Shown: positions 1 to 8,984 of the stretch, piece by piece
Numbering within the stretch: position 1 is the stretch's first letter
Layout of the letters: each line of letters starts with the position of its first letter
Assembly (NCBI RefSeq): GCF_027270735.1
Contig: NZ_JAPWIJ010000003.1
Coordinates: 434,001-498,000 of the forward strand
DNA length: 64,000 nt
DNA from: Rhodococcus ruber
GTDB taxonomy: Bacteria > Actinomycetota > Actinomycetes > Mycobacteriales > Mycobacteriaceae
Reading direction: 5' to 3'
The notes under the pieces: generated by a model
Told to the model about the DNA's origin: nothing
What the model saw: only the letters and a program-made list of their open reading frames with translations
Databases searched by the model: none
Translations under genes and position numbers: made by a program

Positions 1-571
1 TCATGTTGACGCCACCGAGGATGGTGCCGAGACCGGCGACGGCCAGACCCATGATCCACAGGTCGGCGCCGACGCCCGGCGAATGCAGAGCCGAAGTGAG
101 TGGGGTGTACGCGGTCCAACCGAAGTCGGCTGCGCCACCGGGAGTGATGAACCCGGCTGTGGTGATCAAGGCACCGAACAGGTACAACCAGTACGAGAAC
201 GCGTTCAACCGAGGGAACGCGACGTCGGGTGCACCGATCTGCAGCGGGAGGATGTAGTTGGCGAACCCGAACACGATGGGCGTCGCGTACAGCAACAGCA
301 TGATGGTGCCGTGCATGGTGAACAGCTGGTTGTACTGCTCGTTGGACAGGAACTGCATTCCCGGCACGGCCAACTCGGCGCGCATCAACAGCGCCATCAG
401 TCCACCGACCAAGAAGAACGCGAACGACGTCGCGATGTACATGATCCCCAAGACCTTGGGATCGGTCGTCGTCACCGCTTTGTGCAGGAACGACCCCTTC
501 GGTCCCATCCTCGGCGGGAACGGCCGAGCGGCATCCACCGCGGGAGCGGGCCTAGGCGCTAGGGCAGTCAC
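1..571 (-). CDS. ctaD: Cytochrome c oxidase subunit I, 5' part (runs off the window)
   Basis: Catalytic heme-copper subunit of the aa3 terminal oxidase, an integral membrane protein of the respiratory chain. The visible 190 N-terminal residues include [14 protein letters not shown] (first conserved membrane helix with a heme-ligand His), [18 protein letters not shown] and WTAYTPL, all diagnostic of CtaD. The GTG start at 571 is chosen because AGGAGGATCT precedes it directly; an in-frame ATG 51 bases upstream lacks such a site. The C-terminal part lies left of base 1. The gene is divergent from the FecB-like lipoprotein, the same neighbour as in M. tuberculosis (from memory). Confidence 0.95.
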   Translation of the reverse strand, partial: MTALAPRPAPAVDAARPFPPRMGPKGSFLHKAVTTTDPKVLGIMYIATSFAFFLVGGLMALLMRAELAVPGMQFLSNEQYNQLFTMHGTIMLLLYATPIVFGFANYILPLQIGAPDVAFPRLNAFSYWLYLFGALITTAGFITPGGAADFGWTAYTPLTSALHSPGVGADLWIMGLAVAGLGTILGGVNM

Positions 572-872
572 AGATCCTCCTGATTGCGCGTCCGACCCCG
601 AACCACGAGGCGACGTCATCTAGTCGTGCGCTCCTCGAATCGTAGACCGTCGGACCGACACTTGCCGAACCGGTCCTACCGTGTGTCGTATTGGGCTGAT
701 TCGACACCGACCGGACCGCGCGATCCGCCTGCGCTGTGGGCCTTTCCGCCGCAGCGTGCACTGCGCGAGCGCAGTCGATTCCGTGGCCTCGCCGGTGCCC
801 GTTCGAGTGTTCTGCGAGAACGGCCTTCCGATACTGTGTGAGACCACCCGACCCGTCGAAGGAAGTCCCGCG
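572..872. other. Intergenic region between ctaD and fecB
   Basis: This 301-base divergent spacer holds the ctaD ribosome binding site at its left edge and the GAAGGAAG site of the lipoprotein gene at its right edge (about 858-865). I searched by eye for an IdeR-type iron box (TTAGGTTAGGCTAACC-like) because the right-hand gene is siderophore-related and saw none. No RNA gene or further coding sequence is evident. Confidence 0.5.
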
Positions 873-1958
873 TTGCCACTCCATCTGCGAGTCCCCCGTT
901 CGTATGCACCGCGCAGGACCGGCGCTGTCGTTGCGGCGTGCCTTGCCGTGGCTGTGACGTTGGTCGGCTGTTCCGATTCCGAGGCACAGGACGATGCATC
1001 CACCATCGTTCGGAGCACCACGAACATCGCCGGAGCGGGAGTGGTCGGTAACAACCGGGACACCGTAGGACTGTGTCCGGCGCTGGCCCCTCTCGACCCG
1101 TCCGGAGTCGAAGGCGACATTCGCCCCGTCGGGCACGCCGAGGGAATCAGCGCCATCCCGGCCGATCCACAGCGCATCGTCGTTCTCGACGCCGCAGGCC
1201 TCGATGCCAGCTGCGCGGTCGGGATCTGGGAACGCGTCGTCGGCGCGGCGACGCTCGACCCCGATTTCCGTGGAGACGGGGACCAACCGTTGTATTTGGG
1301 AACGGGCTTGGCGTCCGTTCCGTCGGTCGGCCCGGTCGGAGCCCCCGACCTCGAGGCGATCGCTTCGCTCGACCCAGATCTGATCCTCGGTGCCGACTCT
1401 CTCGGCGCCGAGACCTACGACTCCCTGAACGCCATCGCACCGACCGTGTTCACCGGGACCGGACAGGGCTGGAAAGACACCTTTTTGCAGTCCGCAGCAG
1501 CATTGGGCCGAGGACAAGCTGGTTTCGAACAGCTCGCCTCGTTCTCCGCGGATGCCGAGCGGGTCGGTCGCGAGATCGACTCCACTCAGTCGCAGGCGTC
1601 GGTCATCCGCTTCGGTGCGGACACCATCGACGTGGACGGTCCGAACTCCTTTGCCGGCCAGGTGCTCGCCGAGGTGGGTGTCGCGCGGCCGCAACGCCAA
1701 CGCGATGCCGATTTCTCCGTGGCGTCGGACGACCTGGATCCGGTCGAAGGCGACATCGTGTACGTGCGATTCGCCGGCACCGATGGCGAGGCCTTCGGCC
1801 GCGAGGTGATGGACAGCGACGAATGGCACGCGCTCGGCTCGGTGACCGACGGGCGAGTGTTCGCGGTGAACGACACGGTGTGGTCCGGCAGTGGAGTCGT
1901 GGCGGCGCGCGCCATCCTGGCCGATCTGTCCGCTTCCCTGAACGCCTACGTGTCCTGA
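873..1958 (+). CDS. fecB: Iron-siderophore ABC transporter substrate-binding lipoprotein (FecB-like)
   Basis: Predicted periplasmic binding protein for ferric siderophore or heme-type ligands, anchored to the outer leaflet of the cytoplasmic membrane. With a TTG start at 873 (GAAGGAAG about 8 bases upstream) the protein has 361 residues: a basic n-region, a hydrophobic stretch and the lipobox LVGC with Cys33 as lipidation site. The mature part has the periplasmic-binding fold signatures PADPQRIVVLD, DLEAIASLDPDLILG and YDSLNAIAPTV typical of the FecB/FepB family. No permease or ATPase genes are adjacent, so it must work with a transporter elsewhere or play another role at the envelope. Position beside ctaD matches Rv3044 (fecB) of M. 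tuberculosis from memory. The family is sure, the ligand is not. Confidence 0.88.
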   Translation: MPLHLRVPRSYAPRRTGAVVAACLAVAVTLVGCSDSEAQDDASTIVRSTTNIAGAGVVGNNRDTVGLCPALAPLDPSGVEGDIRPVGHAEGISAIPADPQRIVVLDAAGLDASCAVGIWERVVGAATLDPDFRGDGDQPLYLGTGLASVPSVGPVGAPDLEAIASLDPDLILGADSLGAETYDSLNAIAPTVFTGTGQGWKDTFLQSAAALGRGQAGFEQLASFSADAERVGREIDSTQSQASVIRFGADTIDVDGPNSFAGQVLAEVGVARPQRQRDADFSVASDDLDPVEGDIVYVRFAGTDGEAFGREVMDSDEWHALGSVTDGRVFAVNDTVWSGSGVVAARAILADLSASLNAYVS

Positions 1959-1962
1959 CGCG

Positions 1963-2436
1963 ATGCCCATTCCAGAATTCGTGCAAGCGCTTCGCAGCGT
2001 CGTCGGTACGTCACCGCTCTGGTTGTCCGGTGTCAGTGCGGTCGTTGTCGACGACGACCGCCGAGTGCTGCTGACTCTGCGAGCAGACAACAACACCTGG
2101 GCAGTGGTCTCCGGAATCCTCGAGCCCGGCGAGGAACCTGCACCGGCCGCGCTGCGGGAGATCGGCGAGGAGACCGGCGTCGAGGCCACGATCGTGCGGC
2201 TGACGAGCGTCGATGTGACGGAGCCGATCACGTACCCCAACGGCGACGTCGCACAGTATCTGGACATCACCTTCCTCGCCCGCTACGTCGGAGGAGCCCC
2301 TCATGTCGCCGACGACGAGAATCTCGACGTGGCGTGGTTCGCGCTCGACGGACTACCCGAAAACCTCACGGCAACTTCCCGATTGCGAATCGAGAAGGCC
2401 ATCGCCGACGACCCGTCGGCGTGGTTCAGGCGCTGA
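1963..2436 (+). CDS. Nudix hydrolase
   Basis: A 157-residue Nudix-fold hydrolase expected to cleave nucleoside diphosphates linked to another moiety. The Nudix box is complete at residues 51-73 (GILEPGEEPAPAALREIGEE followed by TGV), with the REIGEE metal-binding core. Flanking strands (VSAVVVDDDRRVLLTLR before, DITFLARY after) fit an ADP-ribose-pyrophosphatase or MutT-like enzyme. It starts only 4 bases after the lipoprotein stop codon, so the two are probably cotranscribed. Substrate cannot be read from the sequence. Confidence 0.9.
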   Translation: MPIPEFVQALRSVVGTSPLWLSGVSAVVVDDDRRVLLTLRADNNTWAVVSGILEPGEEPAPAALREIGEETGVEATIVRLTSVDVTEPITYPNGDVAQYLDITFLARYVGGAPHVADDENLDVAWFALDGLPENLTATSRLRIEKAIADDPSAWFRR

Positions 2437-2505
2437 CTCCCCCACCGCACCGAGGACACCGCACCGAAGACAACAGCTCTACCGAACCGCCCCCTTTTCG
2501 ATCGA

Positions 2506-2523
2506 TAATGTGATATCACTTTA
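2506..2523. promoter_or_regulatory. 18-base palindromic operator candidate upstream of the SPFH/RHH pair
   Basis: TAATGTGATATCACTTTA is an inverted repeat with a perfect 10-base core (GTGATATCAC, 2510-2519) and matching outer TAA/TTA arms; only one base pair breaks the symmetry. It is the most AT-rich spot of the intergenic region and overlaps a possible -10 element TACAAT (2522-2527). A dimeric or tetrameric ribbon-helix-helix protein, such as the one encoded two genes on, would be expected to bind such a site, suggesting autorepression. This is inference. Confidence 0.55.
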
Positions 2524-2549
2524 CAATCAACATCGAGAGGGAGGTTCTC

Positions 2550-3467
2550 ATGTCCGCACCCGCTACCGTCGCCGAGAAGCCGACGGGTACACCGACCACG
2601 ACCATCGCCGAGCGCACCGGTTGGGATCTGCCCGGCTGGTCAATGCTCGGCATCGGTCTCGCGCTGTTTCTCGGCGGAATCGCCGCGTTCGCCCTTGGAC
2701 TCGTCTTCTCCGTGGTGGGTCTCGTGGTCGGCGGAGTCGTGCTGTTCGTGCTCTCGCTGCCGGCACTCATGGGTTTGACTCTGGTACAACCCAATCAAGC
2801 TCGCGTTCTGCAGCTACTCGGCAGTTCGTACAGCGGCACCCTGCGAACACCGGGGCTGCGCTGGACCAATCCGTTGACGTACCGCAGGGCCATCTCGACG
2901 CGAATCCGCAACCACGAGACGGGCCAGTCGAAGGTCAACGACGCCGACGGCAATCCGATCGAGATCTCCGCCATCGTGGTCTGGCAAGTTGCCGATACGG
3001 CCCTGGCATCGTTCCAGGTCGACGACTACGAGGAGTTCGTCGCCGTCCAGACCGAATCGGCCGTCCGTCATATCGCCGGCAGCTACCCATACGACGCCGA
3101 AGGCCGAATGTCGTTACGAGAGAACGCCGACGAAATCACCGCTGCGATGTCGGAGGAGGTACACGCGCGGGTGCGGTCGGCAGGCGTGGAGGTGATCGAG
3201 ACCCGAATCAACCGTCTTGCCTATGCCCCGGAGATCGCGCAGGCCATGCTGCGGCGCCAGCAGGCGGGAGCGGTCATCGCGGCGCGTCAGCAGATCGTCG
3301 AAGGCGCGGTCGGCATGGTGGAGATGGCGCTGTCGAAGCTCGAGGAGAAGCACGTGGTCGAACTCGACGAGGAGCGGAAGGCGACCATGGTCTCGAATCT
3401 GCTCGTCGTGCTGTGCAGCGACCGCGACACGCAACCCGTCGTCAATACCGGATCGCTGTACCAGTGA
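2550..3467 (+). CDS. SPFH/Band 7 (prohibitin-stomatin family) membrane protein
   Basis: A 305-residue protein with two adjacent hydrophobic segments near the N-terminus (roughly residues 27-48 and 52-72) followed by an SPFH/Band 7 domain (about 75-240; [24 protein letters not shown] is its start) and a helical tail. Such proteins form membrane-bound oligomeric rings that organise microdomains or chaperone membrane proteases. GAGAGGGAGG precedes the ATG. Its stop is 3 bases before the start of a ribbon-helix-helix gene, a pairing that suggests a small regulated unit. No NfeD-type protease partner is present. The cellular task is unknown. Confidence 0.88.
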   Translation: MSAPATVAEKPTGTPTTTIAERTGWDLPGWSMLGIGLALFLGGIAAFALGLVFSVVGLVVGGVVLFVLSLPALMGLTLVQPNQARVLQLLGSSYSGTLRTPGLRWTNPLTYRRAISTRIRNHETGQSKVNDADGNPIEISAIVVWQVADTALASFQVDDYEEFVAVQTESAVRHIAGSYPYDAEGRMSLRENADEITAAMSEEVHARVRSAGVEVIETRINRLAYAPEIAQAMLRRQQAGAVIAARQQIVEGAVGMVEMALSKLEEKHVVELDEERKATMVSNLLVVLCSDRDTQPVVNTGSLYQ

Positions 3468-3470
3468 GCC

Positions 3471-3668
3471 ATGACCGTCGAGCGTAAGAAAATACTGCTT
3501 CGGCTGGACCCGGCGGTACACGACGCCCTCGCCCGCTGGGCTTCCGACGAACTCCGGAGCACCAACGCTCAGATCGAGTTCCTATTGCGAAGGGCACTGA
3601 GCGATCAGGGTCGAATGCCCAAAGAAGCCAAAGACATTCGCGCGCCGGGCCGCCCACCGAAAGAGTGA
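3471..3668 (+). CDS. Arc/CopG-type ribbon-helix-helix DNA-binding protein
   Basis: A 65-residue basic protein. [19 protein letters not shown] is a typical ribbon-helix-helix N-terminus (the beta strand ILLRL followed by two helices), and [15 protein letters not shown] matches helix 2 of Arc-type repressors. The tail (APGRPPKE) is basic and proline-rich. It follows the SPFH gene by 3 bases and is almost certainly cotranscribed. Likely role is transcriptional repressor of its own operon through the palindrome at 2506-2523. It resembles an antitoxin in size, but the partner is an SPFH protein, not a recognisable toxin. Confidence 0.8.
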   Translation: MTVERKKILLRLDPAVHDALARWASDELRSTNAQIEFLLRRALSDQGRMPKEAKDIRAPGRPPKE

Positions 3669-3692
3669 GCGGCGCGGCGCGCGAAGGGGCCT

Positions 3693-4685
<993 letters not shown>

Positions 4686-5468
4686 CTACTCGTCGGTGGT
4701 TCGGGCCGCATCCGAGATGCAGTGCTGGCAGGAATCGTTGAAGACGCCCTTATTCGTGTGATGTCGAGTATGCGCGTTGCGTTTACTGGATGGCTTCGGC
4801 CGGCCCTTCTGCGCCGCCGACATCCTTGCTCGCGTCTCCGCGCTTGCTCGGAGGCCGAAGTTCGGGTTGTTGACACCCCGTTTTTGTTCGGACAGACGGG
4901 CCCTCAACTCCTCGGATGTCTCCCGCCCAAAACTGGGGTGGGCTTCACCGAACTTCCCAAAGTTGGGATTGTCGGCCCCCGCGTTGCTTCCCTTCCGTTC
5001 TCGAGACCACTTCGCGCGTTGGTCAGCGGAGTGCTTGCCGCCGTGAAAGGGGTTTTCCTCCACGAACCGACTGGTCCCGGGCCGCCCTGTCGATCGAACG
5101 CGGGCGGCCTCCCTCATCTCTGCCGTCCACACGACACCGGTCGGCCCAAGTCCCCCTTCGCTCAAATTCAGCAGTGGCTGATCGTCACGCCGCAGGTATG
5201 CAATCCAGTCTGCTTCGGCCCGTCCAAGGCCGGGGAGATCATCGACCCGATGTAGCTCGTCGGCGATCACCTCGCCGCGGTCCTGTTTTCGCAACCAGTC
5301 GTAAAACGGCGTCTTGCGTCCTGAGCTCGCGATCTTGAGGTGCTGACGCAGTCGAACCGACGCAGATTTGGTCGTGAGACCGACATAGCGGTACTCGTAC
5401 GCAGAGCGCAAGCGCACTCCGTAGATCACGCCGCCCGTCTCGTCTGCCACATCGCTCCATTCACACAA
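4686..5468 (-). CDS. Free-standing GIY-YIG homing endonuclease with NUMOD3 repeats
   Basis: A 260-residue protein sitting exactly between nrdE and nrdF. The N-terminal GIY-YIG nuclease module has VIY (14-16), YVG (28-30), catalytic Arg at 39 or 41 (SVRLRQHL) and Glu85 (EADWIAYL), so the active site looks intact. Residues about 137-222 hold three NUMOD3 DNA-binding motifs (ENPFHGG..., DNPNFGKFGEAHPSFG..., NNPNFGLR...SAAQKG). The tail has a possible zinc knuckle made of His233, His236/237, Cys247 and Cys250 (DSCQHC). The reading frame opens at TTG (5468), 15 bases after the nrdE stop; a GTG at 5450 is an alternative start. No intron or intein is visible in nrdE or nrdF. It probably recognises the neighbouring nrd sequence in alleles lacking the insert. 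Confidence 0.9.
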   Translation of the reverse strand: MCEWSDVADETGGVIYGVRLRSAYEYRYVGLTTKSASVRLRQHLKIASSGRKTPFYDWLRKQDRGEVIADELHRVDDLPGLGRAEADWIAYLRRDDQPLLNLSEGGLGPTGVVWTAEMREAARVRSTGRPGTSRFVEENPFHGGKHSADQRAKWSRERKGSNAGADNPNFGKFGEAHPSFGRETSEELRARLSEQKRGVNNPNFGLRASAETRARMSAAQKGRPKPSSKRNAHTRHHTNKGVFNDSCQHCISDAARTTDE

Positions 5469-5483
5469 CCGAGCCGCCTGGTG

Positions 5484-7649
5484 TCACAGCATGCAGGAGA
5501 CGCAGTTCTCCACCTCGGTGCCTTCGAGGGCCAACTGGCGCAGACGGATGTAGTACAGCGTCTTGATGCCCTTGCGCCATGCGTAGATCTGCGCGCGGTT
5601 GATGTCGCGAGTGGTGGCGGTGTCCTTGAAGAACAGCGTCAACGACAGGCCCTGATCCACGTGTTGTGTTGCGGCAGCGTAAGTGTCGATGATCTTCTCG
5701 TACCCGATCTCGTACGCATCCTGGTAGTAATCCAGGTTGTCGTTGTCGAGGTACGGTGCCGGGTAGTAGACGCGGCCGATCTTGCCTTCCTTGCGAATCT
5801 CGATCTTCGACGCCACCGGGTGAATCGACGAGGTGGAGTTGTTGATGTACGAGATGGAGCCGGTCGGCGGCACTGCCTGCAGGTTCTGGTTGTAGATTCC
5901 GTACTCCTGCACCGACGCCTTCAGCGCGGACCAGTCGGCCTGCGTCGGAATGGTGACATCGGAGTCGGCGAACAACTTCGCGACCTTGGGCGTTGCGGGT
6001 TCCCAGACCTGGTCGGTGTACTTGTCGAAGAACTCGCCCGACGCGTACTTGGAATCCGGGAAGCCCTTGAAGTACTGGCCGCGCGCCTTCGCCAGCTGGT
6101 TCGACGCCTGAATCGCGTGGAACAGCACGGTGTAGAAGTAGATGTTGGTGAAATCGATTCCCTCGGTGGAACCGTAGTGAATACGCTCGCGAGCGAGGTA
6201 ACCGTGCAGATTCATCTGTCCGAGGCCGATTGCGTGTGAATCGTTGTTGCCCTGCTCGATCGACGGCACGGAGAAGATGTGCGTCTGGTCCGAGACCGCG
6301 GTCAGACCGCGGATGGCGACGGCGATGGTCTTACCGAAGTCGGGTGAATCCATCGTCTTCGCGATGTTCAGCGAGCCCAGGTTGCACGAGATGTCCTTGC
6401 CGACATGGCTGTACGAAAGGTCGTCGTTGAACGTCGACGGCGTCGAGACCTGGAGAATCTCCGAGCACAGGTTGGAGTGCGTGATCTTGCCCTTGACCGG
6501 GTTCGCACGATTGACGGTGTCCTCGTACATGATGTACGGGTAGCCGGACTCGAACTGCAGCTCGGCGAGAGTCTGGAAGAACTCACGCGACTTGATCTTG
6601 GTCTTGCGAATCCTCTTGTCGTCGACCATCTCGTAGTACTTCTCGGAGACGTCGATATCGGCGAACGGCACACCGTAGATGCGCTCCACGTCGTACGGAG
6701 AGAACAGGTACATGTCCTCGTTCTTCTTCGCCAGCTCGAACGTGATGTCGGGGATGACGATTCCGAGGGACAGCGTCTTGATGCGGATCTTCTCGTCCGC
6801 GTTCTCACGCTTGGTGTCGAGGAACTTGTAGACGTCGGGGTGATGCGCGTGCAAGTACACCGCGCCTGCGCCCTGGCGAGCACCGAGCTGGTTGGCGTAC
6901 GAGAACGAGTCCTCGAGCAGCTTCATGATCGGGATGACACCCGAGGACTGGTTCTCGATGCGCTTGATCGGCGCACCCGCTTCGCGAATGTTGCTCAGCA
7001 GCAATGCAACTCCGCCGCCGCGCTTGGACAGCTGCAGCGCCGAGTTGATGGATCGTCCGATGGACTCCATGTTGTCTTCGATGCGGAGCAGGAAGCACGA
7101 GACGGGCTCGCCGCGCTGCTTCTTGCCGGAGTTGAGGAAGGTGGGCGTCGCGGGCTGGAATCGGCCGGCGATGATCTCGTCCACGAGATCGGTGGCCAGG
7201 GCTTCGTCACCGGCTGCGAGCGTCAGCGCCACCATGCACACACGATCCTCGAAGCGTTCGAGGTAGCGCTTGCCGTCGAACGTCTTGAGCGTGTACGAGG
7301 TGTAGTACTTGAACGCGCCGAGGAACGTGGGGAATCGGAACTTCTTCGAGTACGCGTGATTGATCAGGAACTTGACGAACTCGCGTGAGTACTGATCGAG
7401 AACCTCTGGCTCGTAGTAGTTCTCCTCGACCAGGTAGTCCAGCTTCTCGTCCAGGTCGTGGAAGAACACCGTGTTCTGGTTGACGTGCTGCAGGAAGTAC
7501 TGATTGGCAGCCTCGCGGTCCTTCTCGAACTGGATCTCGCCGTTGGGGCCGTAAAGATTGAGCATCGCGTTGAGCGCGTGGTAGTCCATGTCGCCGTCGC
7601 CGCGGATGGTTGCGGGCGCGGGTGCTGCGTCGGTGATGGTCGGTGCCAC
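5484..7649 (-). CDS. nrdE: Ribonucleotide reductase class Ib, alpha (catalytic) subunit
   Basis: Large catalytic subunit (721 residues) that reduces ribonucleoside diphosphates using the radical supplied by NrdF. Redox cysteines Cys185 (PVSCFLL) and Cys422 (DISCNLG), the radical triad Asn393-Cys395-Glu397 (NLCSEI) and the C-terminal shuttle pair Cys716/Cys719 (CVSCML) are all present. The length is normal for NrdE and there is no N-terminal ATP cone, as expected for class Ib. It lies 35 bases downstream of nrdI in the minus-strand nrdHIEF operon and is followed by the endonuclease gene. Confidence 0.97.
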   Translation of the reverse strand: MAPTITDAAPAPATIRGDGDMDYHALNAMLNLYGPNGEIQFEKDREAANQYFLQHVNQNTVFFHDLDEKLDYLVEENYYEPEVLDQYSREFVKFLINHAYSKKFRFPTFLGAFKYYTSYTLKTFDGKRYLERFEDRVCMVALTLAAGDEALATDLVDEIIAGRFQPATPTFLNSGKKQRGEPVSCFLLRIEDNMESIGRSINSALQLSKRGGGVALLLSNIREAGAPIKRIENQSSGVIPIMKLLEDSFSYANQLGARQGAGAVYLHAHHPDVYKFLDTKRENADEKIRIKTLSLGIVIPDITFELAKKNEDMYLFSPYDVERIYGVPFADIDVSEKYYEMVDDKRIRKTKIKSREFFQTLAELQFESGYPYIMYEDTVNRANPVKGKITHSNLCSEILQVSTPSTFNDDLSYSHVGKDISCNLGSLNIAKTMDSPDFGKTIAVAIRGLTAVSDQTHIFSVPSIEQGNNDSHAIGLGQMNLHGYLARERIHYGSTEGIDFTNIYFYTVLFHAIQASNQLAKARGQYFKGFPDSKYASGEFFDKYTDQVWEPATPKVAKLFADSDVTIPTQADWSALKASVQEYGIYNQNLQAVPPTGSISYINNSTSSIHPVASKIEIRKEGKIGRVYYPAPYLDNDNLDYYQDAYEIGYEKIIDTYAAATQHVDQGLSLTLFFKDTATTRDINRAQIYAWRKGIKTLYYIRLRQLALEGTEVENCVSCML

Positions 7650-7684
7650 TGCGATGCTCCTACTGGTATGTGGTGGGTGGTGCT

Positions 7685-8146
7685 CTAGTGCGTGTGGGCG
7701 GCGCGGCGGACTTCACGTTCCCAGAAGTCCTCCAGTCCCTCGCGGACTCGCACTACGTCCTCGGGGGTGCCCATCAACTCGAATCGGTACAGATACGGAA
7801 CGGCGCATTTCTGTGAAATGACATCTCCGGCAAAGCAGAACGAATCGCCGAAATTGGTGTTGCCGGCAGCGATGACCGCTCGTATCAACGATCGGTTGTG
7901 CTCGTCGTTGAGAAACTTGATCACACGCTTGGGGACATAGTTGGTGTCGCGCCCGGCGTAGGTGGTCCCTCCCCCGTACGTCGGAACGACGAGAACGTAG
8001 GGGGAATGGACTCGAAACGTCCCGTCGGGATCACGAAGCGGAATGCGCGTTGCGGGGATGTCCAGCTTCGAGACGAAGCGATGCGTGTTCTCGGATGCGC
8101 TGGAGAAATACACCAGTGAGCGGGAAGACTGCGGTTGCGAACTCAC
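7685..8146 (-). CDS. nrdI: Class Ib RNR flavodoxin-like activator
   Basis: A 153-residue flavodoxin-like protein that binds FMN and supplies the oxidant for assembling the dimanganese-tyrosyl radical cofactor of NrdF. The phosphate-binding region [14 protein letters not shown], the segment VVPTYGGG and [15 protein letters not shown] are diagnostic of NrdI. It is located between nrdH (24 bases upstream) and nrdE. Confidence 0.96.
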   Translation of the reverse strand: MSSQPQSSRSLVYFSSASENTHRFVSKLDIPATRIPLRDPDGTFRVHSPYVLVVPTYGGGTTYAGRDTNYVPKRVIKFLNDEHNRSLIRAVIAAGNTNFGDSFCFAGDVISQKCAVPYLYRFELMGTPEDVVRVREGLEDFWEREVRRAAHTH

Positions 8147-8170
8147 CGCTCACTCACTTTCTCGTTCTGT

Positions 8171-8404
8171 TCAAGCAGCGTTCACTGCGAGGGTCTTGAT
8201 GCGATCCGGACGGAAGCCGGACCAGTGATCGTCACCGGCGACGACGACAGGAGCCTGCAGATAGCCGAGAGCCATGACGTAGTCACGCGCCTCGGGATCC
8301 TGCGAGATGTCGACGACCGAGTACTCGATGCCCGCTTTGTCGAGAGCGCGGTAGGTGGCATTGCACTGAACGCAGGCGGGCTTGGTGTAAACGGTGATGC
8401 TCAT
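8171..8404 (-). CDS. nrdH: NrdH glutaredoxin-like redoxin
   Basis: A 77-residue thioredoxin-fold electron donor to class Ib ribonucleotide reductase. The N-terminus is ITVYTKPACVQCNATYRAL with the CVQC redox site, and the C-terminal region has the WSGFRPD(R) signature of NrdH. The ATG at 8404 is chosen over an upstream in-frame start because AAAGAGGGA lies immediately before it and the fold begins there. First gene of the nrd operon, with an untranslated leader of about 150 bases below the NrdR boxes. Confidence 0.95.
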   Translation of the reverse strand: MSITVYTKPACVQCNATYRALDKAGIEYSVVDISQDPEARDYVMALGYLQAPVVVAGDDHWSGFRPDRIKTLAVNAA

Positions 8405-8557
8405 GGTGTCCCTCTTTCCGTTGTCGCCATCGATTGCACCGACGGCGACCGATGTGCTCTGCGTATGGCACCGAGAACATCTCCCGCTCAGGGCGACTTC
8501 GACCTGCTCGAACCTGCTTTCGCCGGTTCTTCGAGTTGTGGTCTCTCGGTCGGACAA

Positions 8558-8605
8558 ACACTACACCTAGTGTCCGACATCTGACTACAACACGAGATGT
8601 TGCGA
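8558..8605 (-). promoter_or_regulatory. Tandem NrdR-type boxes upstream of nrdHIEF
   Basis: Box 1 (8558-8573, ACACTACACCTAGTGT) matches the 16-base NrdR consensus acaCwAtATaTwGtgt at the conserved outer positions. Box 2 (8590-8605, ACACGAGATGTTGCGA) is weaker, about 11 of 16, but begins 32 bases from box 1, the spacing usual for paired NrdR boxes. Box 1 also sits inside longer GTCGGACA/TGTCCGAC arms (8549-8556 and 8571-8578). NrdR itself is not in this window. Confidence 0.75.
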
Positions 8606-8767
8606 ACAACATGCTTGGTATTCGCTGGTCACGGCGTTGCCGGCTGACCATGAGCGCGTCACCCCGGCGTGTCGCAGGTCACATGTCGCGGGTGTCATCG
8701 GTCACTACTCACCTTCGTGCCGACAGTGACGTCGCCCTATCGACGCCCCCTCCACTCACACACGAGA

Positions 8768-8798
8768 ACGGCCCCTCGGAGTAGCTCCGAGGGGCCGT
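8768..8798 (-). terminator. Strong hairpin downstream of rpmJ
   Basis: ACGGCCCCTCGGAG (8768-8781) pairs perfectly with CTCCGAGGGGCCGT (8785-8798) around a 3-base loop, a 14-pair GC-rich stem. It lies 20 bases beyond the rpmJ stop codon. There is no clear T-run, common for actinobacterial terminators. Confidence 0.7.
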
Positions 8799-8818
8799 CG
8801 TCGCTGGATGCGGGACCG

Positions 8819-8941
8819 TCAGCGTTGACGCGCCTTGAATCGCGGTTCTTTCTTGTTGATCACGAACACCACCCCGTGGCGTCGGACCACCTGCGCGCCA
8901 GGCTTGTTCTTGAGCGATTTCAGAGAGTTTCTCACCTTCAT
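8819..8941 (-). CDS. rpmJ: Ribosomal protein bL36, zinc-independent (C-minus) paralogue
   Basis: A 40-residue basic protein of the large ribosomal subunit, read as [20 protein letters not shown] followed by RHG...[15 protein letters not shown]. It has no cysteines, so it is the non-zinc-binding version that can replace the Cys4 form of L36 when zinc is short. The SD-like AAGGTGG lies 4 bases before the ATG. The gene is isolated from ribosomal operons, ends in a strong hairpin and has a Zur-like site just upstream, consistent with control by zinc. Confidence 0.9.
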   Translation of the reverse strand: MKVRNSLKSLKNKPGAQVVRRHGVVFVINKKEPRFKARQR

Positions 8942-8955
8942 GAGCCCACCTTACA

Positions 8956-8971
8956 TGAAAACGATTACCGA
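8956..8971 (-). promoter_or_regulatory. Zur-like operator candidate upstream of rpmJ
   Basis: TGAAAACGATTACCGA on the plus strand resembles the actinobacterial Zur box (TGAAAATGATTTTCA-like): the left half-site and central GATT are kept, the right arm is degenerate. It ends 15 bases before the rpmJ ATG, where a bound repressor would block transcription. The match is partial, so the call rests mainly on the cysteine-free paralogue below it. Confidence 0.45.
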
Positions 8972-8984
8972 TACCACGAAGGAG

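Noticed and set aside
572..872. IdeR iron box upstream of the FecB-like gene
   Set aside because: No TTAGGTTAG-type palindrome found by eye on either strand.
552..2270. 572-codon open frame on the minus strand across the FecB-like gene
   Set aside because: It is antisense to a well-supported lipoprotein gene and the Nudix gene, overlaps ctaD, and its translation is Arg/Gly/Ser-rich without any family resemblance. Long antisense frames are a normal by-product of high GC.
5484..8404. Intron or intein in nrdE
   Set aside because: Prompted by the homing endonuclease. The nrdE frame is continuous, of normal length, and all active-site motifs are uninterrupted.
8405..8557. Cobalamin riboswitch upstream of the nrd operon
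   Set aside because: B12 riboswitches regulate class Ia/Ib genes in some actinobacteria, but I see no B12 box or long conserved leader; NrdR boxes give a sufficient explanation.
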